Source: Gammaproteobacteria bacterium
GTDB taxonomy: Bacteria > Pseudomonadota > Gammaproteobacteria > Arenicellales > JAJDZL01
Length of the DNA: 64,000 bases
NCBI GenBank assembly: GCA_022823625.1
Contig: JAJEHQ010000013.1
Location: forward strand, 18,103-82,102
Direction of reading: 5' to 3'
Below are positions 54,251-62,951 of the stretch, piece after piece (position 1 is the first letter of the stretch; each line of letters opens with the position of its first letter). The notes below the pieces were generated by a model. It saw only the letters and a list, made by a program, of their open reading frames with translations, had not been told where the DNA came from and did no database searches. The position numbers were made by a program, and so were the translations under genes.

Positions 54251-54883
54251 ATGAATGATGCCTTTCAGACGCGTCGGGCGGGGATGACGCTCTATTCGAC
54301 TGCTTCCTGCATAGAAGGGCATGCCTGTCGAATGGTTCTCCATGAAAAAGAAGTTGAATGCGATGTAGAGTATGTCGACCTTTCAGCTAATCCCAATTGG
54401 ATAACCGAAAACAATCCCTACGGAGAAAGTCCGACTTTGATTGATCGCGAGTTGGTGTTGTACGGTTCGCATATTATTGCTGAGTACCTGGATGATCGCC
54501 TTCCTCATCCACCGTTAATGCCACCAGACCCCGTAAACCGAAGCCGCGTGCGAATGATGGTCTATCGGGCTCAACGTGACTGGTTTACCAAGCTACGACA
54601 GTATGAAGAGAAAAAACAAAGGCCGCCTAAACCGCTGCGCGACAGAATACTTCGGGATTTGTGCGTAATGGCTCATTATTTCAGTTCTCAGCAATTCTGG
54701 CTGGAAGATGAATTTACGCTGGTTGACTGCTTTTTTGCACCGTTGCTTTGGCGCTTGCCGCACTATGGTATTGAAATTCCATCACAGGCTCGGGTGTTGA
54801 ATACTTATTCTCACCGACTGTTCAAACGAGTATCGTTTGCCAGGAGCCTGAGCCCCTATGAGCGAGAGTTGCAACCAACTTAG
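54251..54883 (+). CDS. sspA: Stringent starvation protein A (SspA)
   Basis: SspA is a glutathione-S-transferase-fold protein that binds RNA polymerase and alters promoter use in stress. The 210-residue protein has TLYSTASCIEGHACRMVLHEKEVE, NPYGESPTLIDRELVLYGSHIIAEYLDDR and an all-helical C-domain. The catalytic residues of true transferases are not conserved, as in the family. A GAGGG ribosome site precedes it. It overlaps sspB by 26 nt. Confidence 0.93.
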   Translation: MNDAFQTRRAGMTLYSTASCIEGHACRMVLHEKEVECDVEYVDLSANPNWITENNPYGESPTLIDRELVLYGSHIIAEYLDDRLPHPPLMPPDPVNRSRVRMMVYRAQRDWFTKLRQYEEKKQRPPKPLRDRILRDLCVMAHYFSSQQFWLEDEFTLVDCFFAPLLWRLPHYGIEIPSQARVLNTYSHRLFKRVSFARSLSPYERELQPT

Positions 54884-55301
54884 AATCGACGTGAAATCAA
54901 AGATTCCTTACCTGATCGATGCCATTCGATTCTGGTCGATGGATTCGGGAATGACACCGCAGTTGTTGATTAACGCTGACAGTCCCGGAATTTCATTACC
55001 CTTGGAGCAAATTCAGACGCACGAAGGTGAAGTGGTATTAAACGTGCATGATCAGGCCGTCGACGGTTTTTCCTATGAAGATGACTTCGTAGTCTTCAAA
55101 ACTCGATTTTCCGGTCGGTCATTTGATGTTGCGATTCCTTTCAATGCAGTGATTGCCATATTTACTCGCGAAACGCATGAAGGACTGCATCTACTGGCGC
55201 TCTCTCAGGCAGAAGTCAGTTCCGAGGTCGACGATAGCGAAGAACCAGATGCTAAACCGACTTCCCCACCTGGAAAACCACACCTTACACTGGTCAAGTA
55301 A
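54858..55301 (+). CDS. sspB: ClpXP protease specificity-enhancing factor SspB
   Basis: SspB binds ssrA-tagged proteins and hands them to ClpXP. The 147-residue protein has YLIDAIRFWSMDSGMTPQLLINAD at the N-terminus (the folded domain) and, after an acidic linker, PPGKPHLTLVK, the ClpX-binding tail. The 26-nt overlap with sspA and the immediate start of hslV indicate one transcript. Confidence 0.95.
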   Translation: MSESCNQLRIDVKSKIPYLIDAIRFWSMDSGMTPQLLINADSPGISLPLEQIQTHEGEVVLNVHDQAVDGFSYEDDFVVFKTRFSGRSFDVAIPFNAVIAIFTRETHEGLHLLALSQAEVSSEVDDSEEPDAKPTSPPGKPHLTLVK

Positions 55302-55868
55302 TTGAGTTCGAACTATTCTCAAGATGATCGTTTTAGGATTCGAAGTACCACCATTTTGTCCGTTCGAAGGGGTGGCAAGGTCGTTTTAGGTGGAGACGGT
55401 CAGGTGTCAATGGGAGACACCATTATTAAGTCAAACACAAGCAAGGTTCGACGTCTTTACAACAATCGAGTTCTTGCCGGGTTTGCTGGCAGCACCGCAG
55501 ATGCGCTGACATTGACCGATCGCTTTGAGGGCAAACTTCAAGAAAGATCAGGCAATCTCGTCCGAGCTGCGTATGAGTTGGCCAAGGACTGGCGATCCGA
55601 CCGGTATTTGCGTAGATTGGAAGCATTGCTGATTGTCTGTGATCGCGAGAAATCGTTAATGATTTCAGGCAACGGAGATGTGATTGATCCCGAACACGGG
55701 TTGATGGCAATTGGTTCCGGTGGCAACTACGCAAAAGCTGCAGCCCAGGCACTGTTGGAGTCGACGGATCTTGGTGCTCGTGAAATCGTTGAAAGAAGTC
55801 TCAAAATTGCCAGCGAGATTTGCGTATATACCAATAACAATTTAGTCATAGAGGAATTGGAGGGGTAA
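55302..55868 (+). CDS. hslV: ATP-dependent protease peptidase subunit HslV
   Basis: HslV is the threonine-protease core of HslUV. The 188-residue frame begins at a TTG directly after the sspB stop and has no ATG before the conserved block. The mature N-terminal threonine would be Thr16 in [20 protein letters not shown], so a 15-residue propeptide must be removed. E. coli HslV has no such extension, but some other bacteria do. GNGDV and GSGGNYA are conserved. Translation is probably coupled to sspB. Confidence 0.94.
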   Translation: MSSNYSQDDRFRIRSTTILSVRRGGKVVLGGDGQVSMGDTIIKSNTSKVRRLYNNRVLAGFAGSTADALTLTDRFEGKLQERSGNLVRAAYELAKDWRSDRYLRRLEALLIVCDREKSLMISGNGDVIDPEHGLMAIGSGGNYAKAAAQALLESTDLGAREIVERSLKIASEICVYTNNNLVIEELEG

Positions 55869-55873
55869 ATCCA

Positions 55874-57214
55874 GTGTCGGACATTACCATGACACCACGG
55901 GAGATTGTGCAAGAGCTTGACAAGCACATAATTGGTCAGGTGGATGCCAAGCGCGCAGTTGCCAACGCCCTTCGTAATCGCTGGCGACGAATGAAAGTGC
56001 CTAATGAGGAATTGAGAACCGAAATTACACCAAAGAACATTCTGATGATTGGTCCAACCGGGGTCGGTAAAACGGAAATTGCTCGGCGCCTGGCTAGACT
56101 GGCAAATGCACCCTTTATCAAAGTAGAGGCATCAAAGTTCACAGAGGTTGGTTACGTTGGACGCGAAGTCGATTCAATTATCCGGGATTTGCTGGATATG
56201 GCAATTAAGCTGGTACGCGAAGAATGTGTTGAAAAAGTGAAGGTGCAGGCGGAAGCTGCAGCCGAAGAACGCGTCCTGGATGCACTACTCCCACCACCTA
56301 GAAAAAAAACCGAAGATGACCTGAATGAAGAGCGGGAAGACGGCCCTGGTCGTAAGAAATTGCGTCAAATGCTTCGTGAAGGCACACTTGACAAGCAGGA
56401 GATTGACATTGATTTCAATGCGACTGTCGGTGTTGAGATTTTTGGACCCCCAGGGCTAGAAGAAATGACTAATCAGTTGCAGAGCATGATGCAGAATATG
56501 GGTGGTCAGAAGAGTCGTACGCGCAGGGTTTCCGTTAGCCAGGCCATGAAATTGCTAACCGATGAAGAAGCTGAGCGGATGATCAACGATGAAGATATCA
56601 AGTTGGAAGCGATCCAAAGTGTAGAGGAGAACGGTATTGTATTTCTAGATGAAATTGACAAAATCGTGGGACGATCCCACAGTCACGGGCCTGATGTTTC
56701 GCGTGAAGGGGTACAACGCGATCTCCTACCGCTGATTGAGGGATCAACTGTCAGCACCCGACATGGTATGGTCAAATCAGATCACATACTGTTTATTGCA
56801 TCAGGTGCGTTTCAGGTTGCCAAACCCGCAGACCTGATCCCCGAATTGCAAGGTCGGTTGCCCATTCGAGTGGAACTGGACGCGCTGACCACAGAAGATT
56901 TTGTACGGATATTGACTGAAACCGACAGTTCGCTCACTGAACAGTACACCGAACTCATGAAAACAGAAGGCCTTGACCTGACATTTGAACAGTCTGGTGT
57001 GAATACCATCGCTGAATACTCCTGGCGAGTAAATGAGTCGACGGAAAACATCGGTGCCCGCCGTCTGCACACGGTAATGGAACGATTGCTGGAAAAGACA
57101 TCCTTTGAAGCTGCAGACCGAAGCGGCGATTCAGTTGTTGTCGATCAGGAATTTGTTAACAACGAACTGAAAGGATTGGTAGAAGACGAAGAACTTTCCC
57201 GCTACATTCTCTGA
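55874..57214 (+). CDS. hslU: ATP-dependent protease ATPase subunit HslU
   Basis: HslU unfolds substrates for HslV. The 446-residue AAA+ protein has Walker A GPTGVGKT (60-67), IFLDEIDK Walker B (after about residue 250), a large I-domain between them and the C-terminal tail LSRYIL that activates HslV. The GTG start (55874) sits 10 nt after a GAGGGG site and yields [12 protein letters not shown], close to the family consensus; the ATG at 55889 is less likely. A weak hairpin (57218-57240) follows. Confidence 0.96.
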   Translation: MSDITMTPREIVQELDKHIIGQVDAKRAVANALRNRWRRMKVPNEELRTEITPKNILMIGPTGVGKTEIARRLARLANAPFIKVEASKFTEVGYVGREVDSIIRDLLDMAIKLVREECVEKVKVQAEAAAEERVLDALLPPPRKKTEDDLNEEREDGPGRKKLRQMLREGTLDKQEIDIDFNATVGVEIFGPPGLEEMTNQLQSMMQNMGGQKSRTRRVSVSQAMKLLTDEEAERMINDEDIKLEAIQSVEENGIVFLDEIDKIVGRSHSHGPDVSREGVQRDLLPLIEGSTVSTRHGMVKSDHILFIASGAFQVAKPADLIPELQGRLPIRVELDALTTEDFVRILTETDSSLTEQYTELMKTEGLDLTFEQSGVNTIAEYSWRVNESTENIGARRLHTVMERLLEKTSFEAADRSGDSVVVDQEFVNNELKGLVEDEELSRYIL

Positions 57215-57734
57215 TTCGGTTCTGAAACAAGTTTAGAACCAAACAAGACCTCCTTATTTCATTTGCTGCATTGTGCGGCAGCTTACTGAAGCCCGCGTTA
57301 GTCAAATAAAACGCTAACGGCACCATACTACATATCTTTAGAATAGACTGATTTGCCTGTCGGTTCAAGGCTCTCTTGAACGTTTGGAACAGCCGCCACA
57401 AATGCTGTTTTACCGCTTCCCAAAGCTACAGTTTTTTTGTGACTTGAAACCTAAGAGTTCGTCATTATTTATAGAGATTCTTTGACAGTTGGTGCAATGT
57501 CACAACACCGAATCCGAGCATTAATACTAGCTGAAAAGCGCAGTTGGAATTTCGAATTCGATGGGTCAGATAGATCTAATATGGATGGGTTGATTGTGAA
57601 TCTGTTGTCCTAACCCAGTCCTCTGAATTGATCGAACAGGACTTGAAAAGTTTAGACAGCATCTCCATATTGAGATTAGCAATTTACTTTAACAAGTTCA
57701 TTACGCAACTAAATTTAACGAGGTTACTTACGTT
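57215..57734. other. 520-nt gap between hslU and a small heat-shock gene
   Basis: The right part holds a strong sigma-32-type promoter (57642-57670). The left part holds a weak hairpin (57218-57240; GGTTCT/AGAACC plus three A-T pairs, with a bulge) after the hslU stop, which lacks a T run. A second CTTGAAA at 57443 has only a poor -10. No ORF or RNA gene is supported in between. Confidence 0.5.
57642..57670 (+). promoter_or_regulatory. Sigma-32 heat-shock promoter of hsp20
   Basis: CTTGAAA (57642-57648) is a full match to the sigma-32 -35 element, followed after 14 nt by CTCCATAT (57663-57670), 7 of 8 to the -10 consensus CCCCATNT. Transcription would start near 57677, 58 nt before the hsp20 ATG. 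This fits heat-shock control. Confidence 0.8.
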
Positions 57735-58190
57735 ATGAATGCATTAATTCGCAACAATGGAATTAGAAATTTTAGTGACAGCCTGATTTCTTCAGTGATG
57801 CCAAATTGGGATGAATTTCTACCCAGTGCGTACCAGGGACCTTCACTGAATTCTGCCAGCCGATTGCCAGCAGTTGACATCAAGGAATCCGATACTGAGT
57901 ATCAGATAATTGCAGATCTTCCTGGAACTCCCAAAGAAAATATCGAGGTCTCGGTAAAGGAAGATGTACTGAGTTTGACTGTCCGTTCGGAAGATGAAAA
58001 ATCGGAAGAGTCTCAAGGACGCATCATCCGCCAGGAGAGGTACCAAGGTATTTTCAAACGTTCTTTCAAGTTGAATGACCTGGTTGATGACGAAAACATA
58101 CAGGCTACTTACAAGGATGGTGTTTTGAGCATCTCTGTTCCCAAAAAGGAACCGGTGCAACCCAGAAAAATTGAAGTGGCCATTCATTAA
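57735..58190 (+). CDS. hsp20: Small heat-shock protein, Hsp20 family
   Basis: A 151-residue alpha-crystallin-domain chaperone that holds unfolding proteins. The N-terminus is short; the domain runs from about 47 to 140 (PAVDIKESDTEYQIIADLPGTPKENIEVSVKEDVLSLTVR, then YKDGVLSISVPK). The C-terminal tail has the PRKIEV extension. Its sigma-32 promoter and terminator are both readable, so it forms a single-gene heat-shock unit. Confidence 0.94.
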   Translation: MNALIRNNGIRNFSDSLISSVMPNWDEFLPSAYQGPSLNSASRLPAVDIKESDTEYQIIADLPGTPKENIEVSVKEDVLSLTVRSEDEKSEESQGRIIRQERYQGIFKRSFKLNDLVDDENIQATYKDGVLSISVPKKEPVQPRKIEVAIH

Positions 58191-58232
58191 TCACTCATTG
58201 TCTACTCCTTCTAATTGTTGATTTGTGGTATT

Positions 58233-58265
58233 TAGCGGTCGGCCCAGAGTCGACCGCTATTTTTC
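58233..58265 (+). terminator. Rho-independent terminator of hsp20
   Basis: TAGCGGTCG and CGACCGCTA form a perfect 9-bp stem around a 9-nt loop, followed by TTTTT. It lies 43 nt after the hsp20 stop. Confidence 0.9.
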
Positions 58266-58376
58266 TGTAAAATCAATCCAATCAACGAGTCAGAATTTAA
58301 TTTCTGACTAATAATTCCAACTTCCAATCACAGGCATCATGTTTCTGATTTGATTCAGAAGCGTCGCCAACTGAAA

Positions 58377-59282
58377 ATGATTTCAAATCAAAAGCCCAAA
58401 GGGAAAAAATCTGCAGATGTACTGCTTGAAGGTCTGCCGTACATTCTCCAATTTCGGGGAAAGATCGTTGTTGTCAAGTACGGCGGCAATGCGATGCAGT
58501 CAAAGGAACTGCAAGAAGCATTCTGCCGCGATATTGTGATGATGAAAAGTGTTGGTTTGAACCCGATCATTGTGCATGGAGGTGGACCTCAAATCAGTAA
58601 AGCGATCGAGCAAGCTGGCCTTCATTCACAATTCGTTCAGGGGTTGAGAATCACTGATCGCCAGACTATGGATATTGTCGAAAGGGTAGTGATTGATGAA
58701 ATCAATCATGATTTAGTTCAGATGATTACCGATCAGGGCTGGCCGGCGTTTGGGTTGGGAGCTGGATTGAAGGGTGGTTTGATTCGAGCCCGAAAACTCA
58801 GTCTCACGGTTGTTGATCCCGAATCGTTAATGCCGGTTGATTTTGGATTTGTCGGTGAAGTTGAAAATGTTGTAACTGAGAAGTTAGGACTCAATTCGGC
58901 TGATAGCGAGATACCTGTGATCGCGCCAATTGGGATTGATGGTAGCGGTCAAAGCTACAACATTAATGCTGACACAGTCGCTGGTGCGGTGGCTGAGGCC
59001 GTTCAAGCCGAAAAACTTGTCATTTTGACAAACATGCCAGGAATTTTGGACCAAGCCGGTCAATTGATTTCTTATCTGACTACTGGTGAATTGGATTCGC
59101 TGGCGCGCAATCAAATCATATCTGATGGAATGCTTCCGAAAGTGCGGTGCGCTCAGCACGCACTTGAAGGCGGGGTGCACACAGTACAGATCATAGACGG
59201 GCGCATCCCCCACTCTGCATTACTTGAAATTTTCACCGATAAAGGTGTTGGTACACTGATCGCCAACTCCCACTCTGATTGA
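58377..59282 (+). CDS. argB: N-acetylglutamate kinase (ArgB)
   Basis: ArgB phosphorylates N-acetylglutamate, the second step of arginine synthesis. The 301-residue protein has VVVKYGGNAM (the nucleotide/phosphate-binding Lys and Gly pair), PIIVHGGGPQIS, and IIDGRIPHSALLEIFTDKGVGTLI at the C-terminus. A TTG at 58350 opens the frame earlier, but the ATG at 58377 gives the usual length. It starts 112 nt after the hsp20 terminator, so is a separate unit. No obvious arginine operator was seen. Confidence 0.95.
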   Translation: MISNQKPKGKKSADVLLEGLPYILQFRGKIVVVKYGGNAMQSKELQEAFCRDIVMMKSVGLNPIIVHGGGPQISKAIEQAGLHSQFVQGLRITDRQTMDIVERVVIDEINHDLVQMITDQGWPAFGLGAGLKGGLIRARKLSLTVVDPESLMPVDFGFVGEVENVVTEKLGLNSADSEIPVIAPIGIDGSGQSYNINADTVAGAVAEAVQAEKLVILTNMPGILDQAGQLISYLTTGELDSLARNQIISDGMLPKVRCAQHALEGGVHTVQIIDGRIPHSALLEIFTDKGVGTLIANSHSD

Positions 59283-59294
59283 ATCAGGTCGAAA

Positions 59295-60230
59295 CTACTG
59301 ATTGCGAGGCTGGCTTTCTTCGGTCAACTGTCTTGCTCTCTGGATAAACCAGATTGCCGCGAACATCGCAACCGTCGCCAGCCACACAAACAAGGGTAGG
59401 ACCTCATCATGCGCGTACGCACCAATCAATATTCCAAAGATAGTGGCAGAATAAGCAACCTGGCTAGAAAACAGAGCGCCTGAAATTTTTATCAGGTAGT
59501 AGAACAAAGAAAATGCAATTGCCGTTAAAACCCCATGGTACAGAACCAACAGCGCAATCAGCGGTTCTGCGTTCCATAACTGGAAAAAAGGTGCAAAAAG
59601 GACATTAACACCAAGCATCGTAACTGCGGCAGCGATGATCATAGCCACCGACAAGTCCAAAGTGTGTAGTGAATGGGGGCGACGAAGTGCAGCATATACG
59701 ATATTGACTGCGTAAAGCGCAGGTGTCAAAAGTCCTAGAAGTATGGCCCATACCGGAGCTTTCATCTGCGCCACTGATTCGGGCATCAGAATGAGTAGCA
59801 TTCCAATGAATGCAAGTAGCAGACCTAATGTCTTAAGTGGATGGTATTTTTCCACCTTGACTACCATGCCAGATAAATATGTAAAGATGGGAGCAACTGC
59901 AATCAGAAGTGCCATCAACCCGGCTGGAATCCAGGAAACTGCGTAATACATGATCGTTGTGGGCAGAGCGGAGCCCGACACTCCACAAACGACATAGAAG
60001 AAAATATGCCGCCTTGGTGGGAGCCTGCGACCGGAAACAAAATTAATAGTGATCAGCACCGATGCCGCAATGCTCAGAATCCAGAATGAATAGCTTAAGG
60101 GGTGGACACCTGTCGCGATCACATATTTAGCGATGCTAGGTACTCCGCCCCACAACAGGCCCAGCAATAGCAGAATGCTAACTGGTACTATCCGAACTAT
60201 CCAAGGATGTTGCAGGAATCGCGCGTACAT
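59295..60230 (-). CDS. EamA/DMT-family transporter
   Basis: A 311-residue membrane protein with ten helices in two EamA repeats: LGLLWGGVPSIAKYVIATGVHPLSYSFWILS and LLTPALYAVNIVYAALRRP, with WIPAGLMALLIAVAPIFTYL. Such drug/metabolite transporters export amino acids, metabolites or purines; specificity is not predictable. It lies 77 nt downstream of msrB on the same strand. It converges with argB, 12 nt from its stop. Confidence 0.87.
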   Translation of the reverse strand: MYARFLQHPWIVRIVPVSILLLLGLLWGGVPSIAKYVIATGVHPLSYSFWILSIAASVLITINFVSGRRLPPRRHIFFYVVCGVSGSALPTTIMYYAVSWIPAGLMALLIAVAPIFTYLSGMVVKVEKYHPLKTLGLLLAFIGMLLILMPESVAQMKAPVWAILLGLLTPALYAVNIVYAALRRPHSLHTLDLSVAMIIAAAVTMLGVNVLFAPFFQLWNAEPLIALLVLYHGVLTAIAFSLFYYLIKISGALFSSQVAYSATIFGILIGAYAHDEVLPLFVWLATVAMFAAIWFIQRARQLTEESQPRNQ

Positions 60231-60307
60231 CGCCGATCAAAACGGGAAGAGAAGTTGAGACCGTAGTTGGTGTTAATCCGGTTGAGCGAAACTAGTCCGA
60301 ACAAGAA

Positions 60308-60715
60308 TTAACTTTCATCGTCTTCTTCAGGAACAAAAACCAGCGCAATTCCATTACTGCAGTAACGCTTCCCGGTAGGCCTCGGGCCATCATTGAACAC
60401 ATGCCCGTGGTGACCGCCACATCGAGCGCAGTGATACTCCGTTCTCGGCAAAATCAATTTGAAATCTGTTTTGGTTTCGAGGTTGCCTTCAATCGCAGAA
60501 TGAAAGCTGGGCCAGCCCGTCCCACTGTTGAACTTGGTTTTCGAGTGAAAGAGCGGCAGCCCACATCCCTTGCACTGATAAACGCCTTTGCGATGTTCAC
60601 TATTCAGACTACTGCTGAATGGTTGTTCTGTGCCTTCTCTGCGTAATACTCGGAATTCTGCTGGACCTAGAATGGCTTGCCATTCCTGGTCGGTTTTTTC
60701 AATTTTTTCAATCAT
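60308..60715 (-). CDS. msrB: Peptide-methionine (R)-S-oxide reductase MsrB
   Basis: MsrB reduces methionine-R-sulfoxide in proteins. The 135-residue protein has the zinc pairs C48xxC51 and C96xxC99, the FNSGTGWPSFH motif and the catalytic Cys119 in RYCSNGIAL. No resolving Cys is apparent at the usual earlier site, so recycling may be direct from thioredoxin. No signal peptide, so cytoplasmic. It is divergent from the plus-strand EamA gene. Confidence 0.95.
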   Translation of the reverse strand: MIEKIEKTDQEWQAILGPAEFRVLRREGTEQPFSSSLNSEHRKGVYQCKGCGLPLFHSKTKFNSGTGWPSFHSAIEGNLETKTDFKLILPRTEYHCARCGGHHGHVFNDGPRPTGKRYCSNGIALVFVPEEDDES

Positions 60716-60885
60716 ATCGCGTATGGAAATTTGACGGGAAACGGAATTATTGTCAGGCTCTCAAGATAATAACTCTTTTGTATGAGCAGACCAAAACTTA
60801 AATAAGAATTTCAGGAAATTTTAATAAAATTTCGCCGAATCACATACATTGTGGTTTATTCGCAACCTAATAGCGGGCATTCACA

Positions 60886-61785
60886 TTGAACACACTACTA
60901 GCCCCGTTTCTAGAGCTCAGCGATCGAGCAAGAGGTGTCACCCTCGTACTGACAGCGGGTGTATTTTGGAGCTTTGCTGGGCTTGCTGTGCGGCTGATTG
61001 AAGATGCTAACGAATGGCAGATTCTATTTTTTCGTTCTGTCTCTCTAGTCGCCTTTCTTAGTCTCTACTTTATAGTCGTTCGTCGCAAAAGGACCATTCA
61101 GGTGTTTAAGGAATGTGGCTGGACAGGCCTTTTTGCCGGTCTAACTCTCGGCATCGCCTTTTGTGCATGGATCCATGCACTCACTCACACGACGGTAGCG
61201 AATGCCTTGTTTCTATTATCCACTTCGCCATTTTTCGCTGCGATACTAGGGTGGTGGATACTGGGCGAAAGAGTATCTGTGGCGCTTTTCTGGTTTATCG
61301 CGCTGGCGATTTTTGGCGTCGCAATTATGGTGATGGAAGGCTATCAGCTAGGGACATTGTTTGGCACGATTATGGGGGTTATCGCTGCCATCGGATTTGG
61401 ATTTTTTTCGGTTTTGTTGCGCAAGGGTCGTTCAAGTGATTTGGTACCCGCAGTATTTTGGGCTGGATTCTGGGCGATTGTGATTTCAGGAACAGTCATC
61501 CTCTTTTCATCCGCCAGGTTCGAAATTACCGCTAACGATATGTTTTACTGTGCACTGATGGGTGTGTTTCAAGTCGGATTGGGGCTCATCATATTCACGC
61601 GGGGTGCACGTTATCTTCCAGCTGCGGAAATCACACTATTGTCGTTGACGGAAATCGTACTGGGGCCGCTTTGGGTTTGGCTGGTGGTAGGCGAAATTCC
61701 GGGTCTGCTAACGGTGATCGGCGGGTTTATCGTCCTGTCGTCAATTGCCGGACAGGCTTTCTATACGATTCGCAGCCCTTCATAG
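60886..61785 (+). CDS. EamA/DMT-family transporter
   Basis: A 299-residue membrane protein with ten helices, opening VLTAGVFWSFAGLAVRLIEDANEWQILFFRSVS, and repeats WIHALTHTTVANALFLLSTSPFFAAILGWWILGERV and TLLSLTEIVLGPLWVWLVVGEIP. It is a different member from the EamA gene at 59295. The start is a TTG at 60886; no upstream ribosome site is convincing. GC-rich foreign DNA begins a few nucleotides after its stop. Confidence 0.86.
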   Translation: MNTLLAPFLELSDRARGVTLVLTAGVFWSFAGLAVRLIEDANEWQILFFRSVSLVAFLSLYFIVVRRKRTIQVFKECGWTGLFAGLTLGIAFCAWIHALTHTTVANALFLLSTSPFFAAILGWWILGERVSVALFWFIALAIFGVAIMVMEGYQLGTLFGTIMGVIAAIGFGFFSVLLRKGRSSDLVPAVFWAGFWAIVISGTVILFSSARFEITANDMFYCALMGVFQVGLGLIIFTRGARYLPAAEITLLSLTEIVLGPLWVWLVVGEIPGLLTVIGGFIVLSSIAGQAFYTIRSPS

Positions 61786-61789
61786 TAAT

Positions 61790-62095
61790 TTGCATGGGGT
61801 GTGAGACCTACGCGCAGAAGGGCGTAGAAAATCGCAACCCGCCAACGCATCCGCGAAGCGCTGTAAGTCCAGACGTAGCAACGGCTTGCAGCCCGCGCGG
61901 CGTTTGAGCGCGGCACTTCCGACCCCGACGCCGTTACCCGGCGTGTCCTGGGTGTTCCCCAACGGTGGCGCCCGAGACGCGCCGGTCGCGACCGTAACGA
62001 ACGGGAGGGATCGGAACATGGCAAACAGAACGAAGATCACCATGGCGGGTGCGCACCTTTGCGCCTGCGGACGGACGCGAGGCCGTGCTGTGGGA
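61790..62095 (+). other. GC-rich segment, possible 5' fragment of a group II intron
   Basis: The composition changes abruptly at about 61790 to GC-rich. The sequence starts GTGTGAGACC, fitting the GTGYG 5' end of group II introns, and continues with a hairpin (CTACGC/GCGTAG, 61807-61826) and a compact, structured-looking leader. It ends in an ATG-led ORF start at about 62019 that is cut off by the IS21 remnant. No domain V or reverse-transcriptase gene follows, so if it is an intron it is only a fragment. This is an inference; the composition shift itself is clear. Confidence 0.3.
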
Positions 62096-62545
62096 CAGCG
62101 CGGTGTGCAGCTGCTGGTCCTCACAGAACTTCCCCCGCAGCCAGCGGCTGTGGCCGAGCACCATGGAAAACAGCCACACCTTCCGAAACTGCTCGGGTGC
62201 CCCGCGGCAGCGGATCATGCAGCAGGAAAAATCGACCTGTGCCTGTTCGCCCGGCGGGGTCTCGAATCGAATCTCAAACCCGCGCGGTGCGGCCGGCCGG
62301 ATCTGAAGCAGATGATCGCGCAGGATCGAAATGCCGCCGCTATAGCCCTGCGCCCTGATCTCGCGCAGAAGACGGGTGGCGCACAGCTGTGGATGCCCGG
62401 TCACCCGTCTGAGCAGATAAGCGCGGTAGGGGTCGAGCTTGGAAGGCCTCGCCCTGCGCGGCACCTCGGTGGTGTCGCCCGGTTCGCTGCTTAGATACTT
62501 TCGAACCGTCTTGCGGTCCAGATTGAGCCAATCGACTCTTCAGTT
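62095..62545 (-). pseudogene. istA: IS21-family istA transposase remnant
   Basis: The minus strand reads like an IstA central region: LDRKTVRKYLSSEPGD (HTH end, 62492-62521 for its first ten residues), then PSKLDPYRAYLLRRV, PPGEQAQVDFS and KVWLFSMVLGHSRWLRGKF, ending near LHTAL (62096). The N-terminus is interrupted: VADELKS is in another frame and a TGA lies at 62541-62543. The integrase catalytic core and the istB helper are missing. It is a broken, GC-rich fragment from a foreign replicon. The frame remains open to 61934 but loses similarity. Confidence 0.75.
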
Positions 62546-62951
62546 CGTCTGCCACGATGCGTAAGCCGACCCCTGTACTGGTGCTCCATGCACAAACTAC
62601 CTACCAGGCTTCCATCGCGGCTGGCAATCGAGGCACAAATCCCCACCAGGTGCTTCAAAGCGCTGGAAGATCTGGTTGCTCTCGATTGTTGGCCTGCATC
62701 AGTTGATATTTCAACATTGATAAGGTTGTCAATACTGAAGTTTGACGCCAGGCCATTTCGCTTTCCACTTCGTGCTCCGCACTCCGTTCCAAGCGAAATG
62801 GCCTGAAACTTCAATAAAGGTATAACTGATAATGGTAAGTCGATTGGTACCGGGATAAATGGTACAGGGGGATGGACAGGTGACCTTGTCGGATAACAAC
62901 TATGCTGTGGCACCGACAGTTTTCTGTGCAGGTTAAGGTCGGACTTGGACA
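62546..62951. other. Gap after the istA remnant with nested palindromes
   Basis: About 400 nt without a supported gene. It holds GTTGA-TATT-TCAAC (62702-62715), and the long palindrome at 62736-62813. A minus-strand frame across it (62491-63228) is mostly antisense to the next gene and is not believed. The promoter of the SRPBCC gene at 62952 is probably within the last 100 nt. Confidence 0.5.
62736..62813. repeat. Long inverted repeat (15-bp plus 8-bp arms)
   Basis: CAGGCCATTTCGCTT (62749-62763) and AAGCGAAATGGCCTG (62791-62805) are perfect inverted repeats around a 27-nt loop that contains GTGC-TCC-GCAC. Outside them TGAAGTTT (62736-62743) pairs with AAACTTCA (62806-62813) across a 5-nt bulge. 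The 23-bp stem has no T run on either side, so it is not a simple terminator. It may be a cruciform-forming end of a mobile element. Confidence 0.85.

Noticed and set aside
61886..62494. A 202-codon plus-strand ORF beginning in the GC-rich segment
   Set aside because: Most of it is antisense to the istA remnant, and long frames are expected by chance in GC-rich DNA. Only its first 70 nt or so could be a group II intron ORF start.
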